Assembly (NCBI GenBank): GCA_027924645.1
Contig: BSBN01000860.1
Coordinates: 3,286,001-3,350,000 of the forward strand
Length of the DNA: 64,000 nt
DNA from: Cunninghamia lanceolata
Taxonomy: Eukaryota > Streptophyta > Pinopsida > Cupressales > Cupressaceae
Direction: 5' to 3'
This document shows positions 45,505 through 58,565 of the stretch, piece by piece; positions within the stretch are counted from its first letter, which is position 1, and each line of letters starts with the position of its first letter. The position numbers and the translations under genes were made by a program. The notes below the pieces were generated by a model, which was not told where the DNA came from, did no database searches, and was given only the letters and a program-made list of their open reading frames with translations.

Positions 45505-47748
45505 ACAAGTATACCTACAACCTTTACTAGCATCCTCCCAGCCTGTGAGAAAATGGGAGCTTTGTAACAGGGTATAGAAATCCATCAAAGCATAAAGGAT
45601 AGAGAAATTTTGTCAGATGTTCTAGTCGCAATTGCCCTGGTAGACATGAATGCAGAATGTGGAAACATAGACAAAGCATGTGAACTATTTGACAAAATGC
45701 CTCAAAGAAATGTGGTCTCATGGACTGCAATAATTGCAGGATATGCACAAATTGAACTTTTTGAGAAAACTTTAGAAACTTTCAAGCAAATACAATTTGC
45801 AGGTGTAAAACTCCACAACCTTTTCCAGCATGCTCCCTGCCTGTGCCAAAATGGGAGCTTTGGAACAGGGTATGGACATCCATCAAAGCATGAAGGATAG
45901 AGGAATTTTATCAGATGTTGTAGTTGCAACTACCCTGGTAGACATGTATGCAAAATGTGGAACCATGGACAAGGCACATGAATTGTTTAATAGAATGCCT
46001 CAAAAAAATGTGGTCTGATGGACTACAATGATTGCAGGATACACACAAATTGGATATTTTGAAAAAGCTCTAGAAACTTCCAAGCAAATGCAATTGGCAT
46101 GTGTAAATCCAGACTACACAACCTTTGCTAGCATCTTCCTTGCCTATTCCAAAATGGAAGCTTTGGAATAGGGAATGGGCATCCATCAAAGCATAATGGA
46201 TGGGGATTTTTGTTAGATATTACAATTGGACAGAATGCCTCAAAGAGATGTCATCTCTTGGACTGCAATTATTGTTGGATATGCACAAAATGGATTTGTT
46301 GGAAAGGCTTTACAAACTTTTAAACAGATGCAATTGGCAGGTGTAAAGCCAAATTCCACAACCTTTGCTAGCATCCTTCCTGCCTATGCCAAAATGGGAG
46401 CATTGGAACAAGGTATGGACATCCATCAAAAAGTAATGGATAGAGGAATTTTGTCAGATGTTGTAGTTTCAACTGCCCTAGTAGACATGTATGCAAAATG
46501 TGGAAGCATTGACAAGGCATGTGAACTGTTTGGCAGAATGCCTCAAAGAGATGTCATCTCATGGAATGTAATGGTTGAGGGATATGCACAAAATGGATTT
46601 ATTGAAAAGGCTTTAGAAACTTTCAAGAAAATGCAATTAGCAGGTGTAAAGCCAAATTCAACAACCTTTGCCAACATACTCCTTGCCTGTGCCAAAATGG
46701 GAGCTTTAGAACAAGGTATGGACATCCATCATAACATAATTGAAGGAGGGATTTTTGTCAGATAGACTTGTATGCAAAGTGTGGAAGTATAGATAGGGCA
46801 CATGAACTATTTGATGGAATGGCTCAAAGAGATGTCATCTCTTGGAATGCAATTATTGCAGGATATGCACAAAATGGATTTTGCATGGATGCCCTCAAAA
46901 TATTTGAATTAATGAAGCACTCTGGAACATATCCTAACATTGTAAACTTTGTTTGTGTTCTATGTGCATGCAACCATGCAGGTTCAGTGGATGAGGGTTG
47001 CACATACTTCAATTAGATTAGTAACCCTTATTGCATTACACCTACAATTGATCATTATGTGTGCATGGTTGACCTTCTTGCTCATGCTGGTTATCTTGAG
47101 GACACTCTAAACTATATCATTAAGATGTCATTTAAATTTTTCGTGGTTGTGTGGATGTGTTTTCTTGATGCCTGTAGATCACATATGATTGTAGGGCTAG
47201 GAGTATTTACATCGATGCTTTTTTTTATTTGGATCCTAAAAATGCTACGACTTATGCTCTTCTCTCAAAAATCCATGCAAAAGTGGGCAAGTGGGGTGAG
47301 GTTCAAATGTTAAGAAGATTGATGAAAGATAGAGGAGTTAAAAATATTCCTGGATGTAGTTGGATTGAAGGCCATAAAATGGTAAATTCTTTTTGTGTGG
47401 GAAACATATCACATCCACAGACACAGAATCTATGCAAAGTTGGAGAAATTAGCTTGGGAGATGAAGGCAGGAGGGTATGTTCTAGATTCAGGACATTTAC
47501 TAAATGATGTGGAAGAGGAGGAAAAATAATTATCTCTGCCACCATAGTGAAAAGTTGGCAGTTGCATTTGGCTTGTTAAACACACCCCCTAGAACAACTT
47601 CTAGAGTTGTAAGAACTTTCAAGTATGTGTCAATTGTCACACTACAAAATTTATCTCCAAGTTTGTTACAATAGAAATTGATGTGATAAATGCAAATTGT
47701 TTCCATCATTTTAAATAGGGACAATGTTCTTAAGGAGATGATTGGTGA
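45505..47748 (+). pseudogene. PLS-class PPR protein with E and DYW domains, broken
   Basis: Successive PPR triplets of about 305 bp carry motifs such as [38 protein letters not shown] and MQLAGVKPNSTTFAS. The longest open stretch is 46,226-46,765. The E region follows (MVDLLAHAGYLEDTLNYI, GCSWIEGHKMVNSF). The DYW deaminase region has HHSEKLAVAFGLLN and ends GDDW-stop at 47,748, so the final Tyr is Asp. Such proteins edit C to U in organelle RNAs. Many stops and shifts make it a pseudogene. The repeat units are very alike, suggesting unit duplication. Confidence 0.9.
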
Positions 47749-47777
47749 TGCTAAATGAAGCAATATGAAAAATAAGC

Positions 47778-48196
47778 TTGCAATATGTTGTAGTGGTAAC
47801 TACCCTAGTAGACATGTATGAAAAATGTGGAAACATAGACAAAGCACGTGAATTGTTTGACAAAATGCCTCAAAGAAATGTGGTCTCATGGACTGCAATG
47901 ATTGCAGGATATGCACAAATTGAACTTTTTGAGAAGAAATTAAAAACTTTCAAGAAAATGCAATTGGCAGGTGTAAAGCCAAACTCCACAACCTTTGCCA
48001 GCATCCTCCCTGCCTGTGCCAAAATGGGAGCTTTGGAACAGGGTATGGGCATCCATCAAAGCATGAAGGATAGAGGAATTTGTCATTTGTTGTAGTTGCA
48101 ACTGCCCTGGTAGACATGTATGCAAAATGTGGAACCATGGACAAGGCACATGAACTGTTTGATAGAATGCCTCAAAAAAATGTGGTCTCATGGACT
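47778..48196 (+). pseudogene. Duplicated PPR fragment
   Basis: It repeats about 420 bp of the neighbouring gene (45,620-46,020), including the unusual AQIELFEK segment shared only with that copy. An intact stretch of 105 codons is followed by a one-base shift near 48,090. The motif is cut after VVSWT at 48,196, where unrelated sequence starts. Confidence 0.87.
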
Positions 48197-49729
48197 CATT
48201 GATACCTAATAAATTGGAACATAGGCGCTACAATTAAGCTTAGCATGGTACAAAAGCTGTAATAGATAATGTAAGGAAAAATAGGTCATCCCAGAACGTA
48301 CATCCAGGATCAATAGTGTCTTCGGTAACTTTAAATTTCATTGCATTGCCTCAAAAACACTATCTACTATGCCACAAGGCGAAAACAAACATAGTTTATT
48401 TCCCATCATTGAACCTTCAGAGAAAAGACTAATGCAACTTTACAGTTTCAACAACATACAACAAATTCAACTTACAGAATCACAACCATGAAAGAACAAT
48501 AAATAAAAACACATAGATTTACGTGGGGAAAACCCTTCTGGGTAAAAAACCCCACACTCCAAAAGCCAGAGATCATTGTATTAATTAGCAACAAAAATAC
48601 ACAGTTACAATACAATATCAGACTCTCAAGCCTTCACAGAGTTTTACATCTTGTTCTTCATCTAGAGAATCTCAACAGCAACATGGCAAGATCAGTCTCG
48701 CTCTCTCTCGACCTTTATTTCTCCTTTTCTCGGTTCAGTCCCTTCACATACTGCATACAACATACAGCATATGACTTCCCCAAAGAAGAATATAGAGCTA
48801 ACTAGATTGAACTCTTAATCAAACTCTATCGATCCAAGACTATCAATCTTAACTTGTCTCACTCAGTCTCCATTACTTTTAGCAATCAAATTGACTCAAC
48901 CATTTGAGCAACCAATCGATTCAGTTACGCTCAGTCCAACCATCCAAACTGCCATCTAACTGTTCACATTCAAGAGGACTCATTAGTCCCACATGCACCA
49001 GACATCAGTCATAGCCATAGTATATATACACGGCCACAAGAATGTTAACCGTCGACACTTATGCCGACAAGACCAACTAGTCTACCATTCACCGTCCATC
49101 GGGAAGACTCTAGCTAATATCTTTCATTGGAGTGACTTAAGCAATCGGAGTGATATCACCAAACAGCGCCGATGGTTCTTTTCTTGCCGATGTCCAACCT
49201 TCATCGGAGAGACTCTTACTGATTCCAACCCTTCATCGGAGTGACAGTTAATATCGGAAGGACTTCCAAAACTCAGACTGACAATGCTTCTCACGCCAAT
49301 GCCAACGCTTCGTTGATCTTCATTAGAAAGACTCATGCCGACATGACATTCCTCCCAACATCAAGACTCCATCAGAGTGAGATTTTGAACCAGCACCGAT
49401 AGTGTTCCTCATGCCGATGACCAACCTCCATTGAGCTTCATCAGAGAGACTCTTACCGATGCAAAACCTCCAATAGAATGACACTTAATATCGGAGCAAC
49501 ATTTCAGAACTGCACTGATAGTGCTTGTCTCGCCGATACACTGCTCACATGCCTGTCAGTCCATCATTGGGACAAACTCTGAAGTCCTGCCAAACAGCTC
49601 TAGGCAGCCCCCGATACCAAGAACAATTCCACTTCCCTGTGGTCGCTGTGACTTCTACTGATCGGTGAGACAAAGCACACCTCTCGCCGATGCCTGTAAA
49701 TCTGAGACACATATACTCAATAGATAAGC
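48197..49729 (-). repeat. Probable LTR, minus strand
   Basis: It interrupts the PPR fragment. On the minus strand it has a TATATATA (49,021-49,028), then a CCACGTAAATC and GGGTTTTTTACCC segment (near 48,535) like the transcribed end of plant Copia LTRs. Bases 49,080-49,700 contain many imperfect copies of TCATCGGAG and GCCGATG. The outer ends are uncertain. Confidence 0.5.
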
Positions 49730-49890
49730 CAAATGGATCTCCCCTATGCTTAAATACCATGCCAATAGAATATTGAGAAGTGTTAGTCTCAACCTTTATT
49801 GGTTGTTGTAAATCAAGATGAGAAAGCAATGAAGCCAAGGAAAAAGCCTTAACAAGATATTTGATTGGTTAGGTTTGCATCTTGTCAGAA
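49730..49890 (-). pseudogene. Gypsy-type RNase H fragment
   Basis: The minus strand reads KAFSLASLLSHLDLQQPIKV and then ETNTSQYSIGMVFKHRGDP. This matches the start of the Ty3/Gypsy RNase H, where ETDAS is usual; the catalytic D is changed to N. It stops abruptly at the LTR-like sequence on the left. Confidence 0.6.
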
Positions 49891-50954
49891 TTATGTGCCT
49901 GAACTTCCCAAAATTTTGCACATTGACATGTCAAACTGTCATCCAATGGAAAGTAGAAGGCTCACAAAGGAGTGATTTTACATACTTTATCAACCTTGTG
50001 TAATGAGTAGGTCTCATGGAAGCCATCAAAGATAGCCTTTTTGATATACAGTTAATAGGCTCCAACTATAAGACATCAACAATTAAGTGGAATGATGTCA
50101 AAATCAACTAGATGGCTCAATGGGTAATGCAACTTAGATAATGTTACATTCATAACCTTCAATCCTCTCACCATAACCCTCCTTTATTGTCATTAATTAT
50201 ACTTTTAAGTCCAATTGACATCGTCTGGTCATGTTTGGACATTGATATAATTTCTTTATTTCTTTCTTAATGATCAAATTATGTTTTCCCCTCAACTAGA
50301 AGGGTATGTCTTTAATAAAAAGGCAAAACATTCTTTTGTGGGATGTTCACTACACTTTTGATAATCACATAACTTCTTGTTCTCGCCAGCTTTGAGGACC
50401 CCCTCTATGAAAAGTTTGCGATATTCATAGACAAGTTGGTAGGGCTACCTAGAATAGACAAAAACATGAGCTCTGTTTCTGAGATGAAAAAGATAGGTCA
50501 GGCTTCAAAGGATCCTTTTTCTAATTGCCTTATATCCTTAGAGAAAGTTGGAAAGCATGCTTTGACAAAGTAATCACAAAGAACTCTTAACTTTGTCAAG
50601 AGATAAGAAAAATAAATAACCCTAAGTTGCATTTGATGGGAAGGACCCCATAACATCTTGCACTATCAACTTGAAAGAGAGGCAATTGAAATTGCATATC
50701 TACTATTCAACAAAATGTCCAAATTCCTACTAGCTATGATGGGGCCAGTATGTCAACAACTCCTCTCCATACCAAAGGGAATAAAGGTGCTTCCTAATAG
50801 CCTCTTTAAGGAACTTCCATCTGCATTTATTGGACTACTTACTGAAAAATGTTGGAGACAGCCAGCAGGTGTGAAGTTGATTATTCATATGAAGCGCACA
50901 AGCCATAATGTGTGTTTCTTGAACTGCTTTCTTTGTGAGTGTATTTGTGTCTCA
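49891..50954. other. Region without recognised features
   Basis: Short open frames only (for example 50,658-50,981 plus). No motif was recognised. Confidence 0.45.
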
Positions 50955-51503
50955 GGTTACACCTGCACATTGCAAATCTAAGCATCCATTTTGTCCCCAT
51001 CAATTGTCTCAGTGGAGAATGTATATATGGGCATCCAACTTGAGGATAGATTCTCTGATCAAAATGGCAAAAGGAATAAGACAAAGGTTTTCTGTTGATC
51101 CATTAAATGTTAGAACATACCTATCATTTGATTCACGAGCTTTTGTTGAAATTCATTCTCTTGTTGATTGAGTATCTCTTGCAAAAGAAACTAAACAAAG
51201 TCATGATTTTGGGTTACTTCTAAGAGAATATTACAATACGCCTCCATATTGCAAATCCAAGCATCTAATTTGTCGAGAATCAATTGTGCTAATGGGGAAT
51301 ACATATCTTGGCATCCAACTTGAGGGCATGTTGGGCAATCAAGATGGCAAAAGGAATAAGATGGAAGTTTTTTGTTGAGCCATTAAGTGTTAAAACATGC
51401 ATATCATTAATTAACAAGTTTTTCTTGAAATTCAATTCCTTGTTGATTGTGTACCTCGTGCAAAAGAAACTAAATGAAATCACAATTTTGGGTTACTTCT
51501 AAA
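50955..51503 (+). repeat. Diverged tandem duplication, unit about 280 bp
   Basis: About 50,955-51,232 and 51,245-51,503 share blocks such as GGGCATCCAACTTGAGG-like sequence, ATGGCAAAAGGAATAAGA, GTTGA(T/G)CCATTAA and TTTTGGGTTACTTCTAA. Differences and small indels are scattered, so the duplication is old. Confidence 0.75.
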
Positions 51504-53163
51504 TAACTGTTGGTACTACTAAAAAATTCCATGACAAATACAGTGTAAGAAAACAACACACAAGGCACTTAATTTTTCCTTATTCTATAAAATTAAAACA
51601 ATACACGAGGACTCTGAAGATATAATATTACAATAAAAGATGAGGACCCCCTCCTTTGATTTTTCTAAATAACCACCAAGACATTTGGAGTCACTTTTAG
51701 AAAGCATGTAATAATCCCTAGTTTATACCCAAAAACTTAATCTAACACACGTTGAATATTAAAATGAATATTTGAGATATGATAATAACTTATCATGATT
51801 AGACTTCATAACAATTTGGACTTCTCTCCAAATAGTCATGTGTTGGAGCAAGGATATGCATTAAGGAGCAAATCCAAATAGTCATGCAATGGAGAACCAT
51901 GAAGAAGTCCAAATAGGTGTATAATGAAGCAAGGGTAGTTCACTCAGCACCGCCAGCGAAAAGAATCAAATTTGTCATGGAGAGAGATACAGCTAAGAAT
52001 AGGCCTCAACAAGCCTCTGACACGAACTAATATGGTCTAAATTCTCACTACAAAAGCTAAGAAATAATCAAACACAAACAATAGAGAAAAATAGAGAGCC
52101 ACCAACGACATTGTTTTACACTCTTCATTAATGCCAATTAAGTAGATGTACAATGTGAGGGTGTGTGTAGGTTGGATAAGACCAAGCACAAAGCAAAAAG
52201 CTAAACCGAATTAAAAAGAAATATTTACAAGGATAAATTTCATCAATCTAAAGCTAAATCCAATCTTTCCATATTTGGTAACTCTCATTGAGAGGGTAAC
52301 TTGAAGTCCACCTAGTATGCTACAACTAGGTAAAATTGATAAAATTGTTACTACATGTGCCTACAATGTTGCTTAAGGAGTACTACTCACTGATATAAGT
52401 CACATCTGTTAAAGTTCAAACCAAAGAGAGAAAAGTACAAGGCTCAATACAAAGGGACTATCAACACAAATAACTATTTGCAAAGCAATAGTTAGACTTA
52501 TTAGTTATTAGAACTAACTAGACACTACAAGCAAAGTGACCAAAAGATGGAAGCTAGGGCATAATGGAACTCGCTATCACTAAATTGCAGAGGAACAAGC
52601 TACCATAAGCACTATTGAAATTTGGAGTTGTGACACAATTACAACATCAACTCTACAATTTTATATGATGTGTATCCATTGTGAGTGGTGACAAATCTCT
52701 CATAACATTCATCCACCAAGATCTTCACAATTGCAACACTAGAATTAAATAATTTTAGCTAGATGCCTATAAACACTATACATTAATACCCTTTCTATGA
52801 CCTAACCAAATTATGTTATTTCAACTACAATTTGTAGCTAGCTGCCAGACCTTAAGGCAACGATGATCTATTTTTGGGTTCGGCCATAGCTGATGATGGT
52901 GAGGATTCCCAAGGAGCAGTTAATATGTGACCTTTAAAATGGCTAGTGATGAAGCAATTCCTATTAAGGTGGTGTGTAAGTTCACATCTCTAATTTCCAA
53001 TGTTCCATGGGGAAACGACCCCTTATTTCAACAATTTTGAGCATCCCCAACACATCCCTAGAAAAAGGGCATCCCCTATTTTTCCAGACGTCTAGGGATG
53101 CTCTATAATTGCCAAGATAGTAAAGGGGCCGTCATGACATCCCTCAACTGTCCTTTGGATATC
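51504..53163. other. Region without recognised features
   Basis: AT-rich. A short inverted repeat CATCCCTAG...CTAGGGATG lies at 53,060-53,102. No coding signal is seen. Confidence 0.45.
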
Positions 53164-53168
53164 AGGGT

Positions 53169-54291
53169 TGTTGGAAATAAGGTAAATAACTGAGAGGGAG
53201 GGGTGAATCAGTTATCTTAAGTATTTCAACTTTCTTTTCTTCTTAAACAATAGTGCAGCATCAAAACATATAAGCATACATAATCATGAGAGCAAAAAGG
53301 AAATCAACACACATAACACAAGGATTTTTACGTGGAAAACCCTGTTAAGGGAAAAACCACGGGGTGACTAACCCAAGATTGTATTCTCTGTTAAAAGAAT
53401 AAGAAGTACAAAATGGCACTTGCCAATTAGGGCTCACTGCCTAAGCACATTGCTCACAAGAGGCACATTGCCTACAAGAGACTCACTGTCTACAAAGTTA
53501 TAGAAGGTAACCAGATGTTTGAACTGAAGAGAGGCATCCACATATGCTGAGGTTCAATTCCAGTTAGGCTCAATATATTGATCTACTGCACTTCATTCTT
53601 CCTCTGCTTTAGTGTTATTGTTCTATCACATACCGGACTTGTATTGCTGCTTCCACACTTCTCTCTGCCTTTTCTCACACACTATCTCAACACACACACA
53701 CACACACACCTTCATATTGAAATCAATCTGGTATATATCCGCATCAAGGATTTCAACATCTTCCTAGTCGGCATCCGGAATACTCAAGATATTTCTAAGA
53801 CACTGATCTGTCGGCTGAATCCATGCTTAAAATGTGATGCGTATCAAAAACATAGACATAGAAGTCATCGATCATGTTGCCCAACCATGTATGATCCCTC
53901 AAATAGCTTGATCACCACCAATTTCTCATCTGGATTAAAGTTTGATGCTTTGTTGGTCAGTTCTTCCTCAGTCTACTCTGCCTGTCAGGAACCCAACACT
54001 TAGATGCTCATATCTTTTCACTCATTCATCACCGGAGGCTTAATCTCTGGAATATAGTAGACATGATACTCCTTTCAACTTTCCCAAGTTTGCACTTTGC
54101 TGAGATACACCCTCTGAGAGATCTGGACCTGATTATCAGACCTTGCTGCATGCTCCGTTCTTGTTCACCGGACCAGAACTTCTTCAATCTGACTTCCGAT
54201 ATAGGCATACTGACCTCTGCAAATGTGTGGGATAGACTTTGTTGCCATAAATGACAACAATCATGAAGCCACACAGTTTTTCTTGCCAACA
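53169..54291 (-). repeat. 3' LTR of the non-autonomous element, 1123 bp
   Basis: On the minus strand it runs from TGTTGGCAAG (54,291) to TTTCCAACA (53,169), directly after the polypurine tract. It contains a (CA)n run at 53,691-53,709. The target duplication cannot be checked because the other end is out of view. Confidence 0.88.
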
Positions 54292-54405
54292 ATCTCCCCC
54301 TTTGGCATTGATGGCAACACTTAGTGAAAAATGACTAAGTATCGTAACAAACTCCCCCTTGGCTGATGCTCTGTCTTATGTACACTTTTACTGGAGCTCC
54401 CCCTT
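54292..54405 (-). other. Repeated polypurine tracts
   Basis: The minus strand has AAGGGGGAG at 54,302-54,294 (next to the LTR), 54,360-54,352 and 54,405-54,397. The one adjoining the LTR is the expected plus-strand primer. The same repetition occurs in the element at 4905-5112. Confidence 0.7.
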
Positions 54406-54697
54406 AGCTGGATTCCACATTTTTCACTACTCCTCACTCCTTCTTTGACATAAATGGCAAAGGGTGGAATCCACACACCAAAATTTGCAAAAATCAACCT
54501 ATACATAGCCGCATAAGTATATATACATGTTATACTTACATATACTTAAGTATATCAACAAAAGTGGTCTTCAACTGGACAAATTCTATTGCCCAACTCT
54601 GCTTCATCCTATCCAAAATTGAGAGGTGACCACTCAACAAAAATGCAAAAGCTTCTGCCCTTCTCAAGTCTACCGGATCACTAGTCTGGGCTGTGAT

Positions 54698-57600
54698 CTA
54701 AGCATCAGTTAAGGCCTCATGCATTGCCTCTAACTTAGGGATAATTATCCCCCTTAGTTCACTCATCCTACTTATTCTATTCTTCTTCTCCTTTTCAAGC
54801 ATTTTTATTTCATCTATAGTGGCAATAGCCTGGCACTCTTGGTTCATTATGGATGAGGTGAGAGGATCAAAATTATGAGATAAACTTGACAGTTTACTCT
54901 CTTGTCCTTTCACCTTCTTTGCAATGTCTTCTGTTACTGTGGACCAAGATAGACAAAATTTGTACATTTCTCCGCCATCTTTAAGAGCATTTTCTAGGCT
55001 CTTTATCCCAATATCTAAGGTCCTCCTGTCATTAGCTATGAGTCTGTGTACTTCAGAGAATCTCTTTCCCAAAAACTCTTTCCAGACTTTCTCTTCTATC
55101 GATTTCTCCAAAGAATAAAAATAGGTGCTAACAGAATTAACAAGAGATTTCCAGTTACCAAATGGAGAAGCCAAAAGATCCTTTTGGAAGGATGGCATGA
55201 TCTTCTCTAGCATCCCAGATGCAATTTCTATCATCTCACAGTCTTCCATGTGAGACTTCAGAAGCTTTTCTTTTGCTTTAGCTTGGGCAAAAGATGCTAT
55301 CTTCATTGTCTGAACCGGAGAGAGGGAATCAAAATTGAGTGGTACTTAGAATAGTTCTGGTTCATCTATCTTCATCATTTCTTTGGTCAGGGAATTCTTC
55401 ACTGCTTCTACAGTGTCTCTTGCCGGAGTCTTCTTTCCTTTTGCAGCCTCGAAACTGTCATCAGAGATCTTCTCTGTTTGTTCTTCTTCTCTTCCCTTTT
55501 TCTCCTCTTCTTGACTTACTTTCTCCTCTTTTCTTCCTTCTCCTTCAATTCCTGACTCTGTAGTGGCATCTAGAGGAGAGATGTTAACTTCTTCATGAAT
55601 TTCCTCTTCCGAAATAGAGGAATCCAAGTCCTTAGGCTTTTCCTCATCCATCTCTTTGGACTCTTCTACATTATTCTCAGTAGATTCTTCTTTCGATGCA
55701 CTTAATCCTTCGACATCCATGGTAGAAGGTTCTTCATCTATTTCCTCTATGATAGGGAGATTGAATCTCTTTTAGGCATTCTAGAAGATGTCTTCTGTTT
55801 CTTTTGCTACCTGATCCGTCTCTCCAAGCATATAAGTTTGTTCATTTTGGCTTTGCTCCAGAACTCATCCTTGCAGTCCTTGAAGATCATGGTCATTTGT
55901 TTTGGATTAATGGAAGGATAGAGTTGAATTGCACTATGTTCTTGGATCTCTAGGTCCTTTGCCTTAGCATTCTCCTTTCTCAGTTCAAGTTCCTTCTCTA
56001 GACTTTTAGGAATTAGAGAGATGATTTCAATGAATGCTTTATTATAAATGTTTAGGTACCTGACTGAAGCATCTTCCAAGATTTTCTTGTCAGAATCACT
56101 ATATTCATCATAAAATTTAGTGACTGGTTGTAGGTTCCCATCCACTGTGATTGCCTTGATGATATCATCAATAGAGAGAGTAGGCCTTTCAACAAATTCT
56201 TCTGCCTCTTCTTCTTTGTTTTTGCCGGTAGAGGATTCCACAGATGTTTTCTTTTTCTTCTTCATTTTCTTAACTTCTTCATTAGACTCTGTTTCTTCAT
56301 CATCCTTTTGGCTTGTGTATGACCTTGTGGCCTTTGTCTTTGTTCTCTTCTCTCCCTTTCCGGATGTCTTGGCTTCCGGTTTTGAGGATTTTGAGCTCTT
56401 AGAGGTGGCAAGTGCATAACTCTTTGAGGATCTAGTCCGGGAGGGGGCTTGCACCGGAACACTTTCTTTTTCTGCTTCTTGTCTCTCTTTCTCAGCTCTT
56501 TCTACTTTCTCTTTGTTTGCATCAATTGCCTCTTTTGATATCCCATATCTCTTGGCGATTTCCTCTACTTCCTTTCTAACTTTTCTTTTTATTTTAGGTT
56601 GCCTTAGTTCAACATGAATCTTTACACTCAATTCTTCAAAGGTTCCAAACCTTTCTGCCTCAGAGTCCTTAGGCTGACTCAGCAATTGTTGAACATGTAG
56701 CTCCAAGATTTTCTCATCTACCTCATAGCCCATTGGCATAATCTAGACTGTTCTGGGCTCCACTGCCTCCATTAGGCATTGATCAGTGTCTACCATGAAA
56801 CACATTGAATCCTTGTATTTTTCAACTATAGATTGGGGGATTTTTTCTCTGGCCTGCATCATACTTTCGAAGTTCTTGAAGTATCCCCAGAGTGTTGTGA
56901 TTTGAGCCTTGGCATCACCAAGCCCATACATGTAGTCTCTAATTTGTATGGCAACCGGTCTGTCATTTTGCCATACCCAACCACTTGATCCGGGTAGCTC
57001 ATTCATATAGTAAAAGAATAAACACAGTATTAAACCACCATACTTGAATGAGTTCTAGCCTACATCTTGAACTGCTTCACCCCTATCCTAGTTTCTATCG
57101 AGCCCCCCCTTTCCTATTATTGTGGGCCAACGTTCGGAGAATGCCCCCGGGTTGGCAAGGGGGGAGGAGACAGGGCTTGAGGGTTCTTCCATGTGTGTTC
57201 TTGTCCTTCTTGATCTTTTACAAGTTTTCTAACAGTTGGCTCAGGAGAAGCTCGCATAGATCATAGTCTACATTTTCCCTTAGCATCTGATATGCAGTAT
57301 AAATTGCAGTTCTGGACACAGAGTTTTCCTTGCTGGAATGATGTATTTTATAACCAATTATCATAGAGGCAAATTTGATATTTGGATTTGTGATGTCTTC
57401 TATTGTCATTGCTCTTTTGTCAAACTTTGATCCTGTAGCCTCACTTACTATTTGGTTCTTGACCGATTTGAGAGCAGGCAACCCACCGGATGAGTGCAAA
57501 CCAGTTACTGTCCTAATAGCATCTTTTGTTATCTTGAATGGCCTCATCAACCACATGAAGTTGTCATGTATTCTACTAAGAACATATCGGACCCATTCAT

Positions 57601-57901
57601 CTTCAGCAAAACAGGGAAAGTGGATGTAATGTCTGAAGTGCTTATCCCAGATGGCCTTGTATTGAGGTTTGAGTTCAAAGGTTTCATCTATTAGTTGTTT
57701 ATGGTAGATATCCACCATCTTTGATTCATCAAATTCCTCAATATTAGCATGGATGTATACCCTAACATCTTCTACATGCAGAACCCCATGCGGAATCCTA
57801 GAAAAGGCACCTAAGGGATCAAGTTCTAAGGATTTGTAGGGGTGTTTCTTAAACTTTGGGCGCGGCCTATCAGTGATCTTAATGACATTTGGAGTAGCCA
57901 T
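54698..57901 (-). pseudogene. Long second frame of the non-autonomous element, unknown function
   Basis: ATG at 57,901 in context AAGATGG. Open stretches: 57,901-57,218 (227 codons), 57,006-55,807 (one TAG at 56,745-56,743) and 55,720-54,698 (one TAA), together about 1,070 codons with frame changes near 57,100 and 55,750. The N-terminal 230 residues look globular (VEDVRVYIHANIEEFD, NFMWLMRPFKITKDAI), in layout like the putative plant transposon protein domain, though I am unsure. The middle is charged, Lys/Glu/Ser-rich and probably disordered; the C-terminal 200 residues are helical (KMLEKEKKNRISRMSELRG). No RT, integrase or protease motif is present. Confidence 0.65.
57050..57190. other. GC-rich block inside the second frame
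   Basis: It contains runs such as GCCCCCCC and GGGGGGAGGAG and CCCGGG in an otherwise AT-rich frame, exactly where the reading frame is lost. It may be filler DNA or an organelle-derived piece; I cannot identify the source. Confidence 0.4.
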
Positions 57902-58565
57902 CTTGCAAAAGATTCAGAGAGAGATATTCAAGAATGGAAATAACTTTTTACGCTTCTAGGGTTCACAAAATGAGCCAGAAAAGATTGTTGGTTGAATCAG
58001 ATTCTGCAATTGATCTTTGAGAGAGTTGAAACAATCTTGTTGCAGAGCTCTTCCTTTCTTCTTTTTGAATGCAAATGTGCAAATGATGAATAAAAGAACC
58101 CTTATATTTATGCGCAAACCCTAATTTCATATTGCAAGAAATGCACACCTTAAGTCATTCTGGTTCCCTTGTTCTGAGAGAGATCCTTCCGAATCACTGA
58201 TATGCACTTAGAATTATTCTTAGTGATAATTTACAATGTATCTCCCTTCCTCCAATCATGCCATTTATCCGCAGATCAAGATATTTCAATTTTGAATCAT
58301 ACTGGATCTAACTGTGAAAATCCTGCTTTTACCGGATGGCTGTCAAACCAGATCAATCTTGGATGATTAGACTCTTCAAATCTCCTTGCGAATCTTTCAT
58401 ATTTTTACCGAGGGTTATTTAGATGTCTCTTTGAGAATTCTTCAATCTGCAACACTCCATGTGCCAATTTTAGGCACCAATTGACTAGCTGAGGGAATTT
58501 GTTTTCCTTTGTGACTCCCCCTGAGCTTGAGCTCATCTATTTAGTTTTTGGAAGGAATATCAACA
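57902..58565 (-). other. Spacer between gag and the second frame
   Basis: After the gag stop the minus strand carries CTCAGGGGGAGTCAC (near 58,517), a polypurine-like tract of the kind normally found after pol. This is followed by the TATA-like box and leader. It suggests that pol was deleted and the new frame lies beyond the old pol end. Confidence 0.45.
58101..58110 (-). promoter_or_regulatory. TATA-like box upstream of the second frame
   Basis: The minus strand reads TAAATATAAG about 200 nt before ATG 57,901, followed by a pyrimidine-rich AT leader. It suggests that the second frame has its own promoter inside the element. Sequence evidence only. Confidence 0.4.

Noticed and set aside
53691..53709. 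(CA)n run as a possible regulatory element
   Set aside because: Ordinary microsatellite inside an LTR; no further support.
55346..56739. Lys/Glu-rich frames considered as a host chromatin or nucleolar protein gene
   Set aside because: They are in line with the retroelement frame at 57,901, share strand and lie directly before its polypurine tracts and LTR, so they belong to the element.
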